Shown here: positions 20,498-31,189 of the stretch, one piece after another | How positions within the stretch are numbered: position 1 is the first letter of the stretch | How the letters are laid out: each line of letters begins with the position of its first letter | DNA from: Micrasema longulum | Lineage: Eukaryota; Arthropoda; Insecta; Trichoptera; Brachycentridae | Length of the DNA stretch: 64,000 bases | Assembly: GCA_022494885.1 (NCBI GenBank) | Contig: JAGVSM010003741.1 | Coordinates: forward strand, 156,488-220,487 | Direction of reading: 5' to 3' | Made by a program: the position numbers and the translations under genes | The notes under the pieces: generated by a model | The model's database searches: none | Told to the model about the DNA's origin: nothing | What the model saw: only the letters and a program-made list of their open reading frames with translations

Positions 20498-20700
20498 GGA
20501 ACGGACCCCGGCGTAAAACGACGTTTACCTGTAATTTATACAGCGGAACGAACCCCGGCGTAAAACGACGTTTACCTGTAATTTATACAGCCGAACGTAA
20601 TCCGACACATCGACCGCAGGTTTCGGCTGAGCCGAAGTTTCGTGAAACCGAAAATGCAGCCGAAACTAGTTTTATCGGCCGAAACTGAAACTTCGGTCAG
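20498..20700. repeat. 49-bp direct duplication and adjoining TTCGGC-rich repeat
   Basis: CCCCGGCGTAAAACGACGTT then TACCTGTAATTTATACAGC occurs twice in a row (about 20498-20596). The next 100 bp is built of inverted TTTCGGC / GCCGAAA blocks (for example GGTTTCGGCTGAGCCGAAGT), consistent with a degenerate MITE end. Confidence 0.65.
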
Positions 20701-21088
20701 GCACTAATATTTAAAAAAAATAATAAAAAATGGAACATCCCTCCAATAACACGTTGTTACCTCTGCTATCTTTCGACGGCAGGAACTTGACATATAATTT
20801 AAAGGGTTTTTTTTTAAACTATTTTAAATCAGTGATTCGTGGGTGTTGATGTGAGGCGATGGGATAATAAATTGGGTGTGGCGATCTATAGCATAATATA
20901 GTTGCGTGTATAGCTGGAATGTCCGCATTTGCTAAAAATAAAATCCGGGAATAGATCATATCACTCGCGAACCGTATCTGGATTCTGGACTCTGGACTCT
21001 GAACGGGACGAAATACCCATTTTACATAGGGTTTTTTGTATATTATGTTCCATAGTACAAAATACCGTAATTTTATGATAAATAATTT

Positions 21089-21958
21089 AAGGTAGTTATG
21101 CAGAAAGCAGCGAGCCATAGAAAAGTGAAACTGAGATAATATCACATTTGTGTGAAGAGTGAATAATCAAAATACTCAACAGTTGAAATGTTTTAAACTT
21201 TGACAAATGATAAATAATGCTTGCATTCGTTTTTTTTTATACTACAAAAAAGAAATTAAGTATTTATTTGACCAGAATTAACAATTTTTCAAGTCTGGCT
21301 GACTAAAAATAACTTGATTTAATTTACTTTCATATAATTTTTAATTATCTATCCTTACTTCCGTTTTGTATAAATACATCGAACTCCTTAATAAAGATAC
21401 CAGTCTCGAAGATATCGCGAAAGCGATGAAACCGGTCACTGGATATTCCAAATTTGTGGATTAATTATTAAAACTCTGATGTAGGATGTATTATTAAGGG
21501 TAATTAATTGTAAAGAACCACTTAATTAATTTGTTCTGATAACTTTGAAAATAATTTTATTATGTGTTAAAAGAATTTTGGTGATTTTTCGAAGTCGCCA
21601 AATTTAATATTGAATGATACCTCATTCAAACTTTAAATGTATGAAGTGACATTCTGTATTAAAACGTTTTTTTTTTTATTACATGTATTTTTAAATAAAA
21701 TTAAAACATTTATTTAAGAGAACTAGTTTTCCGTGGGCATCAGCATCTAGGTATTCCGTAAGATTTTTCTAGTGCTGTGGGTGTTTTCTGAAAATTGAAA
21801 AAGCCGTTTTTGTGATAAATATTTTTTTCAGAAGGAACAGTTTTTTTTATATGAAAATGGCCGGGCTGCTTTTAGCGGAACATATAAATGACCTTACAGC
21901 AACCGATAACGATTATAAATTTTAATTGTGGACTAAATGCTTTCTGCACAACTACGTT
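21089..21958. mobile_element. MITE family M1 copy carrying a nested insertion
   Basis: The left end GGTAGTTATGCAGAAAGCAG and the right end near 21940-21958 (GCTTTCTGCACAACTACG) match the 430-bp M1 copies, but this one is about 870 bp. Comparison with 5782-6211 puts the extra sequence at roughly 21285-21750. The insert carries GCGATGAAACCGGTCACTGG and CCAAATTTGTGGATTA, which is also found at 51570-51620. Confidence 0.72.
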
Positions 21959-22890
21959 TAATTCATTCTCACAGAATCGCCTGGAACTTAAGTTATGTTA
22001 AACTGAAAGTTAATTTACACTTGACGGTAGTATTTTCATTTTCATTTCGGGAATAAATACATAATTTAAATCTTAATCTTGGCAGAGTTAGAAAAAAATA
22101 CACATGTGATGGTTAAAAGGCTTCAGAATTTTAAAACCATTTTTTTTTGTTTTGATTAAAATATATTTTGAATTGTAATAATAATGCGGTAAATATTGAA
22201 ACATGCGGGAAGGCAAATTTAACTCAGTTCTGTTTTTGACTAATCTCCGCTCTATTTCTTTTTGCAGGCTCACCTGAGAATAGATGCTGAATTTTATTTT
22301 GTAATACAATAAATGTAAATTCACCCTAAATCAACAGCGTCGCGTGAATTAATTTATACGATACGTGTGAATCGAGCCTACGGGTTTATGATCTCTCTAC
22401 ACGGGACGATTATGTTATTCGCTATCCGCAGTCCGTAGTAATTGGAACTGAACTAAATAAATGTGTAAAATTGAGCGCCCGCTTGACTTCTTGCCAAAGA
22501 AAATAACAGAATGAACATAATCGAATTATCCAGCAATTTCCCCTAAGTGCTAAACAGAAAGTTGAGCCCGTCGGTATTTTATTAGGACGTAAAGAAAATT
22601 AACGACGGGGGCGACTGGCGGCTGACCTTTTTTGTTTCCCAACTTTTTCAAGATGGCCATACATTGGAATTGTAAATTTTCATGTTTGGGCGGGGTTTGT
22701 TTATTACGAAATTACGGCGGAGTAATTCCCCGTTTTCGACAATAAACCCGGATTGAAATGCGTGTAACAAAAGTGTACTATTTTTTTTTTTAATTAAACG
22801 TCGCGTCGCGACACCATAAAGCTTAAAATAAGAAATTAAATTAATCGCAGTCTGCGTAGATTCCTTCTTTTCCTTCCATCCTTATTGTTT
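21959..22890. other. unassigned, possibly non-repetitive
   Basis: No element motif. 22440-22760 is less AT-rich than its surroundings, contains no repeated phrase seen elsewhere in the window and has no open frame of note. It is one of few stretches that might be unique intron or regulatory sequence. Confidence 0.35.
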
Positions 22891-22894
22891 TTTT

Positions 22895-23010
22895 TTTTTT
22901 TTTAAGTTTTATTTATTTTAACAAATAAAATAACATACATAATTGTATTTTTGTTTCCGCAAGGCCGAGGCTTGTCTGCGGGTTACATATTTTTTTATTT
23001 TTTTTAATTT
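22895..23010 (-). mobile_element. LINE 3' end, minus strand
   Basis: TTTTATTTATTTTAACAAAT followed by GTTTCCGCAAGGCCGAGGCT and TGCGGGTTAC resembles a Jockey-type 3' UTR read from its A-rich tail. It is only a short fragment. Confidence 0.4.
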
Positions 23011-23344
23011 ATAAAAGGTAAGTACATATTTTAATAATAGATAAATAATTTAATATATTTATGTGCACACTTAAGTTTCACTCGGTGTTTTTAATAAGTT
23101 TTTGACTATTTTTTAAATGTATTTAGGTATTTTTTCTACACGATTTTCAACAGGTATTAAATGAAACAGTTTTGGTACTACACTCCCCATCGTTCTATCT
23201 CCATAGTAGTTCTTCTGTCGTGGCACCGTGTTTTATTTATTTCATATTACATACAGAAAATGATAATTTATATAAAGTTGCTTTGACTATCTAACTAGGG
23301 TTATTTACTCCGTTCTAAGACGGTCAAAAAAATACATATATAAA

Positions 23345-23592
23345 AAACAGTAATCAATATAACATCATCATCATTCCCTTTCCACACCTAATGTTGCATA
23401 GGGCACTGCATTGGTAAACCAATCGCAGCGTATCTTACACTTTCGGTGCCAGTCCAGAGACTATGAAATATTCTAGTGTGAACATACACACCCTTTTGAA
23501 TAAATATTTCAAATCAACCATGTCGGGAATCGAACCCGAGACCTCTCGCATGGTAGGCAAACGCGCTGACCATTACACCACGAGACCGACAA
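23345..23592 (-). repeat. tRNA-derived SINE
   Basis: On the minus strand the head (23592-23520) reads GGTCTCGTGGTGTAATGGTC with an A box and GGTCTCGGGTTCGATTCCCG with a B box, a complete tRNA-like cloverleaf with a Gly-like arrangement and ACC in the anticodon position. A body follows with AAATATTTATTCAAAAGGGT and GCGATTGGTTTACC. The attached body and the unusual ACC anticodon favour a SINE over a functional tRNA gene. Confidence 0.72.
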
Positions 23593-23689
23593 AAAAATCA
23601 ACATGTAGAAACAATAAGAATGGTAGTGGACATACTGATGTAGGAAAAACATGGTAAAAAAAATATTAAAAAACTGGGTGAAATACGTA

Positions 23690-23876
23690 GTAAAAACCAA
23701 ATTCATGTATTCATTGAAAATAAATAAAAAAAACTAATGTATTAATTGAATCGTTTGCGAGAGTCAAAAACATTCAAACTGTTAGGTAGCTTTAATTATT
23801 CACTCTTTTTACAAACGTGCTATTATCTCAGTTTCACTTTTTTAATGCTGGCTGCGTTCTGTATAACTATGTTCAA
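23690..23876 (-). mobile_element. MITE family M1, one-ended fragment
   Basis: GCTATTATCTCAGTTTCACT then TGCTGGCTGCGTTCTGTATA matches the end of M1 (compare 27390-27450). The other end is missing. Confidence 0.68.
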
Positions 23877-23937
23877 TTGATTATTAATTAATTTTAGTAA
23901 ATATTAGTATATTTCCACATATCGACTTTTTAAATCT

Positions 23938-24020
23938 ACCGCTTTCGAGACGTACCCGTCTCTTCGTCAGGACAATCACTACACCAACATGCGAATACGG
24001 AAACACACTATCACCGTCAC
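23938..24020 (-). repeat. Penelope-like terminus with hammerhead-like core
   Basis: The minus strand from 23970 reads CTGACGA, A, stem GAGACG/CGTCTC with a GGTA loop, GAAAGCGGT. The stem is identical to those at 17118, 47851 and 48052 while the loop differs. GCATGTTGGTGTAGTGATTG upstream is shared with the 47.9-48.1 kb copies. Confidence 0.55.
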
Positions 24021-24054
24021 CGTAGTATACATAGTATTTACGGAAAAATATTCG

Positions 24055-24600
24055 CGAAAATTGTCGCAAGAAGCAAAATTAGCGGTTCACAACGGAGTCC
24101 TGGTCCCGATCCTGGTGTATGGGAGCGAAGTATGGACTTGGAAAAACAGGGATGAAAGTAGGCTGAATGCTGTCGAAATGCGATCTCAGGCGAATGTGTG
24201 TGAATCTAAAACTACGTGCGATAGATGCACAAATGTTGAGGTCCGTACATTATGTAAGGCCGAGACAAGCATTATCGACAAAATCAAGAAAGGAGCTCTG
24301 CGCTGGTTTGGAGATGTAGAACGAATGGACAGCGAAAGAACGGCAAGGAATATTTACAATGCGAATGTTGATGAATGCAGAAATAGAGGAAAACCGAGAA
24401 AGACATGGCATGACCAAATCCAACAAATACTTAAAGATAGACATGTCAAAAGTCGGAATAATCGGCGCACGTGCATGAGAAGATGTATGAATGTAGAAGA
24501 AGCGAGATCTGTATGCAAAGATAGAGTGATGTGGCGTTCTATCCTCTCTGCCTACCCTTACGGGGAAACGGCGTGATGGTTTGTTGTTGTACATAAGTGA
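24055..24600 (+). mobile_element. RTE-like LINE subfamily A, 3' coding end
   Basis: It encodes KLAVHNGVLVPILVYGSEVW then DESRLNAVEMRSQ, ETSIIDKIKKGALRWFGDVE and RMDSERTARNIYNANVDECR, ending WRSILSAYPYGETA and a TTG-rich tail. This is the region after the RT domain of RTE-type elements. One small scramble near 24190 breaks the MRSLRRMCGK motif found intact at 27660. Confidence 0.83.
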
Positions 24601-25515
24601 CATGCAGAGTTAAAGGGGATGCAAACACCACCATGTCCGAACATGCACTAAAATTAGCTTCGTTATATAATATCATCGTTAGGCGTTTCCCACCACCGCG
24701 CACCGGCACGGCAGCGCTATATGTTTTTCACCCTACAAAATAGCATCTATCTTTGTCATTTGAAAGAAAAAATGTTGACGGATAAGAAATAAAATACATT
24801 TTTCGAATAATGCCTACCTCAAAAAAGATGCATATTCTTTAGAATACCTTAAAAATAAAATATTTGCTAAAAAAAAGCTACTTAAGTTTCATCTAAAATA
24901 ACTGATTTATGATATTTTTTATTGTCTTCTGAAATTTTTCGTTCAGTCTCTTACGTCGTAGTCAAATGAAGGTGACGCGGTCCGTCTATTTATCGCAGGG
25001 AAGAAGGAATAACCTTAAGGGCTGCCAGCTCGGGTCTAATAATAAACACGCGAAGGCACTGAGGATGTCATGGCAACTCTACCCACGTGTTCGTACTAAC
25101 ATTACAGTACAATAAATGTCACGCCAAGTCCCCGTTAGCTAGCACCGGGAAATTATATTATACAATAACTTGCCCCCGCATTTAGAGACGGGACACGCCG
25201 CGATGCGCTGCCGTGCGCTGCCGTGCCGGTGCGCGGTGGTGGGAAACGCCTTACGATGATATTATATAACGAAGCTAATTTTAGTGCATGTTCGGACATG
25301 GTGGTGTTTGCATCCCCTTTAACTCTGCATGTCACTTATGTACAACAACAAACCATCACGCCGTTTCCCCGTAAGAGTAGGCAGAGAGGATAGAACGCCA
25401 TATCACTCTATCTTTGCATACAGATCTCGCTTCCTCTACATTCATACATCTTCTCATGCACGCGCGTCGATTATTCCGACTTTTGACATGTCATGTCCAT
25501 CTTTAAGTATTTGTT
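24413..25515. repeat. long inverted repeat, about 300-bp arms, spanning the RTE-A tail
   Basis: The left arm (about 24413-24713) covers the last 170 bp of RTE-A plus 130 bp of flank (AAGTGACATGCAGAGTTAAA, TGCAAACACCACCATGTCCG, TAGCTTCGTTATATAATATC). The right arm (about 25207-25515) is the reverse complement, including flank and RTE tail, with only scattered mismatches. The spacer of about 490 bp is unrelated. Confidence 0.9.
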
Positions 25516-26050
25516 GGATTTCGTTGGAACTGTAATTACTTTTTAATATTATTATAAAATACATAATTTACTGCCTTAGAACGGGGAAGCTAACCCTAGT
25601 TAGGCAGTTTAGATGAACCAACAGCAAAAATAAAAAATATATATGTTTACTTTTACTACTTAATTAATTTGTTGAATAAATAATTACTTGTAAATTGCTG
25701 TAATAAATATGTAAAAAAAAAGCGTTAGAATGAGACGGATATATGGCGAACGAACGAATTTACGAAACGAAATTGTGACGGAAGAAGCCCGCTGTTTGAA
25801 CCGAATTCGTTTAAAGCGAAGACAAAGAGTTTCATTTCAAAGTGTTGTCGGAACAAAGGCAAACAGAGGGGAATACAAAATCGAAGTAAATTCATAATTC
25901 GGGCGTGAACCCATTTACAGTTCTGCCGCGTTTATTCTCCGCTGGAGGTACAATATATGGTACGTCGGCCCTACAGTGGAGCCAGCGGTCGGTGGTGGAT
26001 AGTGGAGTTAGTGGAGGCGAATCCGCCGTCCACGCGAGACGCGAGGTGCG
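25516..26050. other. unassigned, with a GC-richer patch at 25900-26050
   Basis: 25740-26050 has a 74-codon frame (TVLPRLFSAGGTIYGTSALQ, then SGVSGGESAVHARREVRNMI) that matches no family known to the annotator. It has no splice context that could be judged. A chance frame is likely. Confidence 0.3.
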
Positions 26051-26054
26051 CAAT

Positions 26055-26515
26055 ATGATTGAAGAGTATTTAAAATGTCAACATTCAATACGGAAAGTCT
26101 ATTTAAAATATTTAAGGTTCATACAGTAGACACTCTATATAAAATAAATTATATTATACAAATATGTAAAAAAGAAAAAATAAAAGAATTTGAGATGAAT
26201 AAGTCACTCGGATACCAACATAATATTAAAATTCCTAAATTCCACACAAGTCATGGTCAAAATAGCTTTGTCTTCAAAGGTGTAAAAAATTATAATAATC
26301 TTCCCAATGAACTAAAAACTATTAAAAATAATATATCAATAAATAAATTCAAAGTAAATCTAAAGAAATTTTTTAAACACGGGTAAAAACTACATTTAAA
26401 TTTTAATTAGTATCAATGTATTATTGTTTTATGTTTTTTCTTTATATATCCTATGTTTTTATTTTTTTCTCATGTACTTGTATTTAAAATTATATAAACT
26501 CTTATAAATAAACAA
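26055..26515 (+). mobile_element. Jockey/CR1-type LINE 3' end
   Basis: The 103-codon frame ends NIKIPKFHTSHGQNSFVFKG then VKNYNNLPNELKTIKNNISI and KVNLKKFFKHG, the usual C-terminus of these polyproteins (FK-G-K-YN-LP). An A/T-rich UTR with TATAAATAAACAACTACAAC follows. Confidence 0.78.
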
Positions 26516-27020
26516 CTACAACAGTGTAAGTCACTCTCCAAGCACAAGAGTTAGTCTCTTTTTTGAGAGTTACAGTGATAACATTTACTAGATGTGTAAA
26601 AGTAGATATGTATAGAATTTTTTTTAAAACATGTACCTTATATGAAATTTATTAATAAAAAAATTACATTTATTAGTAGGTCGATGAATACAACATTTAC
26701 GCTTTTATTTTTTTTCCCTACAGAAGAAATTGAAGATTTTCAGATCTACAAACATGCATGCAAATAATATCTGATTCGGTTTTTTCGTATAAAGTTGTCA
26801 ATAATCTTTTTGATGTTCCTGATTTGGTCAAATTTATGTATTTCAATGTGCCTAATACCAATGAGGCATCATAATATATTGAGTTAAGATATATTAATAT
26901 ATCTAAGTCAAATTCCCGCATTAATTCTCTGTTCCCGAGAATTCACTCTCTCGGGAACAAATACACTGAGGACCAAAAAATAGATATGTTTGCTATAACT
27001 TTATTAAATTTCAAGGCCAA
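26516..27020. other. unassigned AT-rich stretch with a short hairpin
   Basis: A TGTTCCCGAGAATTC / CTCTCGGGAACA stem lies at about 26929-26959. Nothing else was recognised. Confidence 0.45.
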
Positions 27021-27023
27021 TTG

Positions 27024-27450
27024 AACGTAGTTATGCAGAAAGCAGCCAGTCCACAATTTTGCAAATGATAGATATTGGTGTTATCAGGTGCAGTAAGGTT
27101 GCTTCTATGTTCTTCTGCTAAAAACAGCCAAACCGCTTTTATAATAAATAAAAAAACTGTAATAATCACCTACTGAAAATAGTGTCGATCACGAAACGGC
27201 ATTTCTCAATTTCCAAAAAACACCCACAGCACTAAAAAAAAATCTTACGGTACTTTAAAAATCATTAAAATTGGTCAAACACATAATTGGATTCTTGTTT
27301 GTAATATAGTAAAAAAAACTCATGTATTCATTGTTTATCATTTTTCGAATTCAAAAACATTCGAACTGTAAATTCCATTATTGACTCACAAAAGTGCTTT
27401 TATCTCAGTTTCACTTTTCTACGGCTGGCTGCTTTCTGCATAACTACGTT
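27024..27450. mobile_element. MITE family M1, intact copy
   Basis: The left end AACGTAGTTATGCAGAAAGC and the right end GCTTTCTGCATAACTACGTT are perfect inverted copies over 20 bp and continue imperfectly. The length is 427 bp. The interior matches 5782-6211 in the opposite orientation. Confidence 0.9.
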
Positions 27451-27452
27451 AA

Positions 27453-27606
27453 ATTAATCTTTTTTTTTAAATAGTATTTTTGGTTTCTAGTATTTTCATT
27501 TGTTTTTTTATATTTCCATATTTTTTTTTCATTTTTATACTTGTGAATTGTTTATAACTTCTGTACGTGTAAAACACCTTTGAGTGTTAATAAATAAATA
27601 AATATC
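27453..27606 (+). mobile_element. LINE 3' UTR fragment
   Basis: TGTACGTGTAAAACACCTTT then GAGTGTTAATAAATAAATAA is a typical Jockey-like tail. No coding part is attached. Confidence 0.5.
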
Positions 27607-27620
27607 AGTATATGAATAGA

Positions 27621-28110
27621 CTTGGAAAAACAGGAATGAAAGTAGGCTGAATGCTGTCGAAATGCGATCTCTCAGGCGAATGTGTGGTAAAACTTTGTAC
27701 GATAGATGCACAAATGTTGAGATCCGTACATTATGTAAGGCTGAGACAAGCATTATCGACAAAATCAAGAAAGGAGCTCTGCGCTGGTTTGGACATGTAG
27801 AACGAATGGACAGCGAGAGAACGGCTAAGAATATTTACAATGCGAATGTTGATGGATGCAGAAATAGAGGAAGACTGAGAAAGACATGGCATGACCAAAT
27901 CCAACAAATACTTAAAGATGGACATGTCAAAAGTCGGAATAATCGGCGCACGTGCATGAGAAGATGTATGAATGTAAAGGAAGCGAGATTTGTATGCAAA
28001 GATAGCGTGTTGTGGCGTTCTATCCTCTATGCCTACCCTTACGGGGAAACGGCGTGATGGTTTGTTGTTGTTGTTGTTGTTGCTGTATCTCTCTCTAGTC
28101 CAATCATCCA
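27621..28110 (+). mobile_element. RTE-like LINE subfamily A, 3' coding end
   Basis: An uninterrupted frame (27662-28057) reads MRSLRRMCGKTLYDRCTNVE, ETSIIDKIKKGALRWFGHVE and RMDSERTAKNIYNANVDGCR, with WRSILYAYPYGETA at the end and a TTG-repeat tail. It is the least damaged A copy here. It is 5'-truncated at about 27621, so no RT domain remains. Confidence 0.86.
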
Positions 28111-28497
28111 CACATACTTATTTTCTGTATTGTAAAAACTATTGTTTTTTCCCCAAATAAATAAATAAAATAAAAATGGAATAAATGACTCGACACGTCA
28201 GTTGTATAAAAGGTTTACGGACTCTGCGCTGTACGTGCACAGGGAGCTGTGCAGCGGTACAGGTAATAGGTCGCCGACCCCGCCTACCAACGCCCAAGCC
28301 AAACAGTCGACAGTCAACAGCGTGGACCGCTGCGCGCCGCTCGGCGTACATACTATTATGGACGCAACAACATTAGCATTGCAATACTTCTATACTCATG
28401 CCTGTAGTCGCCCTTACTTGCCGAGTGCTGAAGCCGCTAGTGCGCGGACACCGAGTAACAGGTGACAGGAGACAGGTAACAGGCGAGGACAGGAAAA
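28111..28497. other. unassigned, GC-rich patch 28230-28480
   Basis: Locally CG-rich sequence with short GACAGG/TAACAGG repeats at 28455-28490 and no domain in any frame. One of four GC islands that could hold a non-coding exon or promoter. Confidence 0.3.
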
Positions 28498-29159
28498 CAT
28501 GTCGAAGCTTAAACTTCTTAGATTTTCACGGCCGTTAAGATGCACAATAAGTTTTTCTGGGTTATTATGCCGTGTGTCGTTCGTACTCTCTACCGACGTT
28601 TCGGATCGCGCTACAGCGTCCATCATCAGGGTTGATGTTATTTGTGTATAAATATGTGTTACGTTAGGTACTTAGAATTTTTACCGTGTCGTAGTCGTTT
28701 TTGTGTGATGTTATGTATTTGGGACTTGTACCGTGTCGTAGTCGTTTAGATTAATGTGTACCATTATGTACTTAGGATCTATACCGTATCACAAATCTGA
28801 GTTACATTGCAATCTTTATGCGATTTCTTTATGACTGGGTACCAGGATGTTTTTAATCGCATCCCATCATCTCTGTTTATGTTGTCGGAATGCTTGTAAA
28901 TCTCAATTGCTTCTTTTACTAGTCGTGTTTGGTGGTTCTTTGGCCTCCCTAAGATTATCGGCTCAAAGGAAAACTTATGCCCCGTTTCTATGTGGTGCTC
29001 GGCCAAGGCCGATTTTTCGGGGTAGCCGAGCCTGCATGCACTCATGTGCTCCTTTACTCTCTTTGTTATATTTCTGGCAGTCTGCCCGAAACGTCGGTAG
29101 AGAGTACGAACGACACACGGCATAATAACCCAGAAAAACTTATTGTGCATGTCGAAGCT
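28498..29159 (-). mobile_element. Penelope-like element fragment: GIY-YIG domain end, inverted termini, hammerhead-like motif
   Basis: The minus-strand frame 29095-28779 reads GQTARNITKRVKEHMSACRL, AEHHIETGHKFSFEPIILGR and TRLVKEAIEIYKHSDNINRD, the C-terminal half of the GIY-YIG nuclease of Penelope-like elements. Both ends carry the same block (ACGTCGGTAGAGAGTACGAA through to TTATTGTGCAT) in inverted orientation, at 28543-28602 and 29090-29150. Next to the 3' copy is CCCTGATGATGGACG and GATCCGAAACGTC, a hammerhead-like core. CATGTCGAAGCT flanks the whole at 28498-28509 and 29148-29159, a probable target duplication. Confidence 0.86.
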
Positions 29160-29185
29160 GTTTGAGCATGAACTACAGTATTTCC

Positions 29186-30024
29186 AATCGTTTATTTAAC
29201 TTTTGACACATGGGCGCCTATAAAGTTCCGTAATTATTGACAGGCAACCGTAGACCGAAAAATGCAATACTTCATGTTTTTTTCATTACGATAGTGAAGC
29301 GACATGTTCTTTTGCTCCGATATTTATCGATATCGATGTTTATTGAGACTACTTATGCAACGAGGATTATACAAGTTGACAAGGTGAACCAGAAATTTAA
29401 AAAAATAATTTTCTATCGAAAGCCACAGTATTTTTATTCACTTAATAATGAATACGACTAATTTACATGAAATATAAATGTCTAACTGATTCAATGTTGT
29501 GAAATTATCAAATATTTATTAAAAACTACTTATCGATTGTCTATGGCCAAAACTAATTTGACAGTTCGTCAGAATATATTGAATTTTAATGGCGCCGTGG
29601 TCGCTGTCATTTATTATTGTCGCCGACAAACTGACAGTGTCGCGACACAAAATTTCTCAATTTACATTACGACAATAAAATAGTCCTATGCATATTTGGG
29701 TTTTCTGTAGCTCCTGCACCCAATGACAAACTCCAATTAAGGAGTTTATAGAGACTGTATTTAAAGTTTGTTTTGTAAAGAAATGATGTAATTTTTGCAA
29801 TATTATTTATTGAATGAAGACTTTAAAAAAAAAAAGTTTTACTACAGCGCTTTCGTAATATAAACTCTGCTTTAAACGTCTGGGTATGTTTATAAACTAC
29901 AAAATGTTGAGATTAAAACTTTTTCATAAGTAAAGTCGATTTTTATGAGAAATCGATTCGGTAACGCATTAGGACATCCCTAATCGATACATAATCGAGC
30001 TGTCAAAAGTTAAATAAATGGTTG
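29186..30024. mobile_element. possible DNA element bounded by 25-bp inverted repeats
   Basis: TCCAATCGTTTATTTAACTT then TTGAC at 29186-29212 is inverted at about 29999-30024 (GTCAAAAGTTAAATAAATGG). The interior is AT-rich and non-coding. The ends could also be chance relics, and no target duplication was seen. Confidence 0.45.
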
Positions 30025-30070
30025 GATAGAGTATAATACGGAGCAAAATATCACGAGAAATCCATCCACG

Positions 30071-30223
30071 GGCCCTTTTCACACAAGCAACGCCAATCCA
30101 CCCGGCCCGGTAATTTCACCGGGTACACCCTACAAAAGGTGACACATTTTGTATGCGTTTGTGGGATGTACGCGGTTAAGTTACCGGGCCGGGTAAATTT
30201 GCGTGGCATGTGTGAAAAGGGCC
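30071..30223. mobile_element. 153-bp MITE with long terminal inverted repeats
   Basis: GGCCCTTTTCACACAAGCAA and CACCCGGCCCGGTAA on the left are mirrored by TTACCGGGCCGGGTAAATTT and CATGTGTGAAAAGGGCC on the right, arms about 45 bp. Flanks CCACG/ACACG may be a weak 5-bp duplication. Non-coding. Confidence 0.85.
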
Positions 30224-31185
30224 ACACGGCACGATAAAATCACATTATAAAAATTTTATTCAGAAAACATACAGTCATACATAAAAAAGTATTAAAAACA
30301 ACGATTTTTTTAACATAAAAAGACCAATGAAGTTTTCATAAATTATGCAAAAGATTTAAAAAAGTAAAATTGATGTTGATAAAAACAAAGTAAAATTGAT
30401 TTTAAAAATCTTTTTCTTAAATTCTAAATTTTAAAAATGGCGAAACCAAATAATTTAAAACAGTGTCAAAAAAAGAGTTTGTTTTTTATTTTTTATATAT
30501 TTCGGTATCAAAAAAGACTTGATTTACTTGTGTATAATTTTTTTAAACTTTTATTTTATTGATATATTTAAGATTCTTTAAATATTTTTATGTAAACATT
30601 ATTATATTGTGTTACCAAATTGTTTCAAGAAAGAAATTGCTTTTGCAGTTTGGCGGGAATTAAATAAAATGTTTAGAAGAATGCTTTTGTCAAAAAAAAA
30701 ATTAAATATAAAAACACTAAATGTGACAAAAATAATAAATTAGAAACTCAAGTGAGAAAAGAATAATTGTTACATTTGCGTTTTCCATGGAGGTTATCGT
30801 TGGTAATAAATAAAAAACTGAATGCACACCCTGAGCCATCCACGCACACACACATGAACGCACATATAATACATACACATACATATATATTACACGCGGC
30901 ACATATACAAAGCACAAACCACTCAGGTTGTACATTCAGCAACTATCCCAAATAACCAACTCCATGAAAAATTTTTCTGTACAAATGCAACGGGCAGTTA
31001 AAAATGTCTACATCAATACTGAGTCCATTATAATTTCTACAGGTACGTCTAATAAGTGAATTCGTGATACGTATATAATTGCTTTTACAAGTTGGTATAA
31101 ATCTTAAATCTTATTTAAATCTTAAAATAGGGCACACATATCATACATATTGTTATGTGTGCTCTAATAATAACATTGCAAATAT
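30224..31185. other. AT-rich stretch with a CA/TA microsatellite
   Basis: No genes were recognised. 30838-30905 is built of CACACA, CATACA and TATATA runs. The remainder is very AT-rich with poly-A/T tracts. Confidence 0.5.
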
Positions 31186-31189
31186 ATTT

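Noticed and set aside
22440..22760. Conserved enhancer of coracle
   Set aside because: Only lower AT content and lack of repeats point to it. No motif or comparison supports the claim.
23520..23592. A complete tRNA-like cloverleaf on the minus strand with ACC in the anticodon position
   Set aside because: A SINE-like body is attached directly downstream and tRNA-Gly with ACC is not normal in eukaryotes, so it is annotated as a SINE and not as a tRNA gene.
24250..24603. 117- and 126-codon minus-strand frames opposite the RTE-A copies (also 27731-28111, 36404-36616, 49523-49818 on the other strand)
   Set aside because: They are antisense shadows of the RTE-A coding strand and vary with it.
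28779..29150. A 123-residue protein starting MHNKFFWVIMPC
   Set aside because: The first 23 residues are translated from the inverted terminal block. Only the part after GQTARNITKRV is genuine Penelope GIY-YIG sequence.
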